NCBI GenBank assembly: GCA_963838805.1
Contig: CAWISK010000006.1
Coordinates: 310,001-374,000, forward strand
Direction of reading: 5' to 3'
Length of the DNA stretch: 64,000 nt
Origin: CAVRQM01 sp963838805
GTDB lineage: Bacteria > Pseudomonadota > Alphaproteobacteria > Acetobacterales > Acetobacteraceae
In this document: positions 62,871 to 64,000 of the stretch, one piece after another
Layout of the letters: every line of letters starts with the position of its first letter
Position numbering within the stretch: the stretch's first letter is position 1
Program-made: the position numbers and the translations under genes
Notes under the pieces: model-generated
The model's database searches: none
What the model was told of the DNA's origin: nothing
The model's input: the letters and a program-made list of their open reading frames with translations, nothing else

Positions 62871-64000
62871 GTGCTTGCCGCCGCGTTGGCCCTGCTGCCT
62901 GTCGCGGCGGGCGCCGCGACGCCCAAGACCCTGACTTTCTGTTCCGAGGGCGCGCCGGAAAGCTTCAATCCGATGCTGGGCAGTACCGGCACGACCTTCG
63001 ACGCCAACCGGCCGATCTATGATCGGCTGGTCGAGTTCCGGCCGGGCACGACGCTGGTGATGCCGGCGCTGGCGCAGCGCTGGGACATTTCGCCGGACGG
63101 ACGGGTGTACACCTTTCATCTGCGCCGCAACGCGGCCTGGCAGAGCAACGACGATTTCAGGCCGAGCCGCAGCTTGAACGCCGACGACGTGATCTTCAGC
63201 TTCGAGCGGCAGTGGAAGGACGCCAACAGCTATCACACGGTCTCGGGTGGCCATTATGTGTATTTCGGCTATATGGGGCTGGCGGACCTGCTCGACACGA
63301 TCGAGAAGGTTGACGATCTCACGGTACGTTTCACGCTGAAGCGTCCGTACGCGCCGTTCCTGGCCGATCTGGCGATGGATTTCGCCGCCATTCAGTCGAA
63401 GGAATACGCCGACACGCTGGCCCGGCTCGGCCGGCCGGAACAGATCGACCAGCAGCCTATCGGCACCGGGCCGTTCCAGTTGGCGCAATATCAGCCGGGC
63501 ACGGCGATCCGTTACCAAGCGTTCAGGCGCAGTTGGGGGATCAAGCCGAAAGTCGACTCCCTGGTGTTTCTCATTACCAAGGATGCCGGTGCGCGCGTAG
63601 CGAAGCTGCGTGAAGGTGAGTGCCAGGTCACCGATTTTCCGGATCTTTCCGATCTGTCCGCACTCAGGGCCGATCCCAAGCTACAGGTGCTGAGCGGGCC
63701 CGGTCTGGACGTCGGCTATATTGCCATCAACACGACCAAGAAGCCGTTCGACGATGTGCGCGTGCGCGTCGCCATCAACATGGCGATCGACCGCAAGGCG
63801 ATCCTGGCCGCCGTCTATCAGGGGGCGGGAATTGCCGCGAAGACGCTGCTGCCGCCGACGCTCTGGGCCTACAATGCCGCCATTCCCGAGTTCCGCCATG
63901 ACCCGGCGGCGGCGAAGAAGATGCTGGCCGATGCCGGTTTCAAGGACGGATTCTCGACCGATTTGTGGGCCATGCCGGTGCAGCGTCCGTACAATCCGGA
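62871..64000 (+). CDS. Peptide/nickel-type ABC transporter substrate-binding protein, 3' end cut by window edge
   Basis: About 377 residues of a periplasmic SBP_bac_5 receptor: TLTFCSEGAPESFNPMLGS, LAQRWDISPDGRVYTFHLRR, PIGTGPFQLAQYQPG and VAINMAIDRKAILAAVYQG. The GTG at 62871 gives a signal peptide without its basic head. An ATG at 62851 in another frame would supply it: one added C in ATGCGCGACGGG would give MRRRVEIVLAAALALLPVAA, so a base is probably missing near 62855. First gene of a transporter operon continuing past the window; context suggests import of a glycoside or peptide for the preceding catabolic genes. Confidence 0.85.
   Translation, partial: MLAAALALLPVAAGAATPKTLTFCSEGAPESFNPMLGSTGTTFDANRPIYDRLVEFRPGTTLVMPALAQRWDISPDGRVYTFHLRRNAAWQSNDDFRPSRSLNADDVIFSFERQWKDANSYHTVSGGHYVYFGYMGLADLLDTIEKVDDLTVRFTLKRPYAPFLADLAMDFAAIQSKEYADTLARLGRPEQIDQQPIGTGPFQLAQYQPGTAIRYQAFRRSWGIKPKVDSLVFLITKDAGARVAKLREGECQVTDFPDLSDLSALRADPKLQVLSGPGLDVGYIAINTTKKPFDDVRVRVAINMAIDRKAILAAVYQGAGIAAKTLLPPTLWAYNAAIPEFRHDPAAAKKMLADAGFKDGFSTDLWAMPVQRPYNP

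Overview
This is GC-rich, gene-dense DNA of alphaproteobacterial character. A Rhodospirillales/Acetobacteraceae-like host is my inference from the pqqABCDE operon, FrcBCA-type and oligopeptide-type ABC transporters, overlapping stop/start junctions and frequent GTG starts. I see no 16S gene, plasmid or phage functions, insertion sequence or CRISPR array. The only RNA gene is a tRNA-Leu(GAG) at 1530-1612.

Layout. 1-6.2 kb: acyl-CoA synthetase (cut by the window edge), lipB, tRNA-Leu, an envelope cluster (ExeA-like ATPase, Pro-rich protein, OmpA-like and Sel1-repeat proteins), then RidA and a metallo-beta-lactamase-fold protein. 6.3-12.6 kb: di-heme peroxidase, a decayed sugar-transport locus (fused/truncated ABC ATPase, PfkB kinase), P1-family peptidase and a secreted SGNH hydrolase. 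12.6-17.6 kb: an oligopeptide-type ABC operon on the minus strand. 17.7-22.8 kb: an OFA-type MFS transporter and pqqABCDE. 23-27 kb: a GYD protein and a taurine/nitrate-type ABC transporter. 27-42 kb: glycosyltransferases, a sulfotransferase, an enolase paralogue with a 2-hydroxyacid dehydrogenase, an MFS exporter, a flavin amine oxidase, an Ldh2-type dehydrogenase and an SMP-30 lactonase. 42-45.7 kb: a two-component system with an NtrC-type regulator, followed by a sigma-54-type promoter in front of a periplasmic protein. 45.8-50.7 kb: a sugar ABC/SDR/RraA/GntR operon. 50.8-55.8 kb: an RND pump and lipoprotein. 55.9-59.4 kb: a protease-dead HtrA-like protein with a LuxR partner, LysR, WrbA and DoxX. 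59.5-64 kb: two Gfo/Idh oxidoreductases around a TIM-barrel isomerase, then a peptide-type binding protein cut by the window edge.

Two points dominate the reading. First, about 25 single-base frame breaks lie in otherwise well-conserved genes, while other genes of similar length are clean. I give the full inferred extent of each broken gene and mark the break. Type CDS is used where one break leaves most of the frame intact; pseudogene is used for two or more breaks or clear decay. Many breaks look like miscounted short homopolymers, so assembly error must be excluded before calling gene decay. Second, the best candidate for an undescribed system is 42.08-45.74 kb: histidine kinase, sigma-54 response regulator, a near-consensus -24/-12 promoter, and a secreted protein with two copies of a beta-rich domain and a His/Gly-rich tail. 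The logic resembles ZraSR/ZraP with an unrelated effector protein.
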